A stretch of DNA of 7,031 bases, from positions 1-7,031 of the forward strand of contig CAMJDE010000095.1 of NCBI GenBank assembly GCA_946404295.1, given 5' to 3'. The notes under the pieces were generated by a model, which ran no database searches, was not told the DNA's origin, and worked only from the letters and a program-made list of their open reading frames with translations. Shown here one piece after another: positions 6,537-7,031 of the stretch (positions within the stretch are counted from its first letter, which is position 1; every line of letters begins with the position of its first letter). The position numbers were made by a program, and so were the translations under genes. This DNA is from an uncultured Clostridia bacterium. Its GTDB lineage: Bacteria; Bacillota; Clostridia; Oscillospirales; CAG-272.

Positions 6537-7031
6537 ATGGATCTGATCCCGAGTTTTCAAGTCGATCACACCAAAATCGTGCCGGGGATCTACGAATCGC
6601 GCGTCGATCAAGTGGGGGACGGCTTCGTCACGACCTTTGACGTGCGAATGAAGCGCCCGAACGCCGAGCCGGCGATCCACCCCAACGCGATGCACACGAT
6701 CGAGCATATCGTCGCGACCTTTCTGCGGAACGATCCCGAGTGGAAGGACGCGATCGTCTACTGGGGTCCGATGGGGTGTCTCACCGGGTTCTACCTGATC
6801 GTGAAGGGGCGCCCCGCGCCAAGCGAACTGCTCCCGCTTCTGCTCCGCGCCTTCGACTACTGCGCGGCATACGAGGGGACCGTCCCCGGCGCGACCCCGG
6901 CGGGGTGCGGAAACTACCTGCTCCACGATCTCAATATGGCGAAATACGAGGCGAAACGCTACGCCGATCTGCTCCGCGAAGCTCCCTGCTTTACCTACCC
7001 GCAAGCCGAGCGCGCGAGAGTCGACGGGATG
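6537..7031 (+). CDS. luxS: S-ribosylhomocysteine lyase LuxS (3' end outside the window)
   Basis: The frame is open from ATG 6537 to the last base and gives 165 residues, close to the usual 150-170 of LuxS, so only the extreme C-terminus is missing. LuxS cleaves S-ribosylhomocysteine to homocysteine and the autoinducer-2 precursor DPD in the activated methyl cycle, in the cytoplasm. The metal site is HTIEH (53-57, giving His53 and His57) with Cys124 in AGCGNYLLHDL. Glu56 is the catalytic acid/base, and Cys81 in MGCLTGFYLI corresponds to the other catalytic residue. The opening FQVDHTKIVPGIY and DVRMKRPN (35-42) also match the family. No pfs/mtnN or other methyl-cycle gene is within the window; it may lie downstream. 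There are 61 bases between the CDF stop and this start, with a hairpin inside. Confidence 0.96.
   Translation, partial: MDLIPSFQVDHTKIVPGIYESRVDQVGDGFVTTFDVRMKRPNAEPAIHPNAMHTIEHIVATFLRNDPEWKDAIVYWGPMGCLTGFYLIVKGRPAPSELLPLLLRAFDYCAAYEGTVPGATPAGCGNYLLHDLNMAKYEAKRYADLLREAPCFTYPQAERARVDGM

Overview
The window is a gene-dense stretch in which every supported gene lies on the + strand. The GC content is high (by eye clearly above 55 percent). Ribosome binding sites are strong AGGAGG types, and several genes nearly touch or overlap. Together with a clostridial-style MnmA (CxxC plus a distal Cys), a CDF transporter with a long C-terminal tail, and LuxS, this suggests a GC-rich, probably uncultured member of the Clostridia (Bacillota). 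That assignment is inference from gene character; no marker gene settles it.

Layout. 1-413: 3' end of an HD-GYP c-di-GMP phosphodiesterase gene, cut by the window edge just at its HD motif. 444-1064: GNAT N-acetyltransferase. 1065-1291: a 227-base gap holding a short coding-like stretch (1094-1252) with no convincing start. 1292-2467: multi-pass membrane diguanylate cyclase (GGDEF) with an intact active site and no RxxD inhibitory site. 2494-3372: DUF1295/steroid 5-alpha-reductase-like membrane protein. 3365-4426: mnmA, tRNA U34 2-thiolase, overlapping its upstream neighbour by 8 bases. 4452-5312: PlsC-like 1-acylglycerol-3-phosphate acyltransferase. 5336-6475: cation diffusion facilitator, probably for Mn2+ or a similar metal. 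6537-7031: luxS, open at the window end.

How the genes fit together. No single pathway runs through the window. An HD-GYP hydrolase and a GGDEF cyclase lie about 0.9 kb apart and could set c-di-GMP in opposite directions. DUF1295 and PlsC are both membrane or lipid proteins. mnmA, the CDF exporter and luxS are housekeeping or signalling genes. Gaps from the GGDEF gene to the CDF gene are 8-base overlap to 26 bases, so those five may be co-transcribed. I saw no U-tract terminator, tRNA, rRNA, CRISPR array, transposase or convincing promoter.

The most distinctive signal is compositional. The wobble base of codons follows the first base of the next codon, most clearly CTG before A but CTC before G, and the tetramer GATC is about four times over-represented. 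I found no undescribed multi-gene system; the window otherwise reads as ordinary chromosome.
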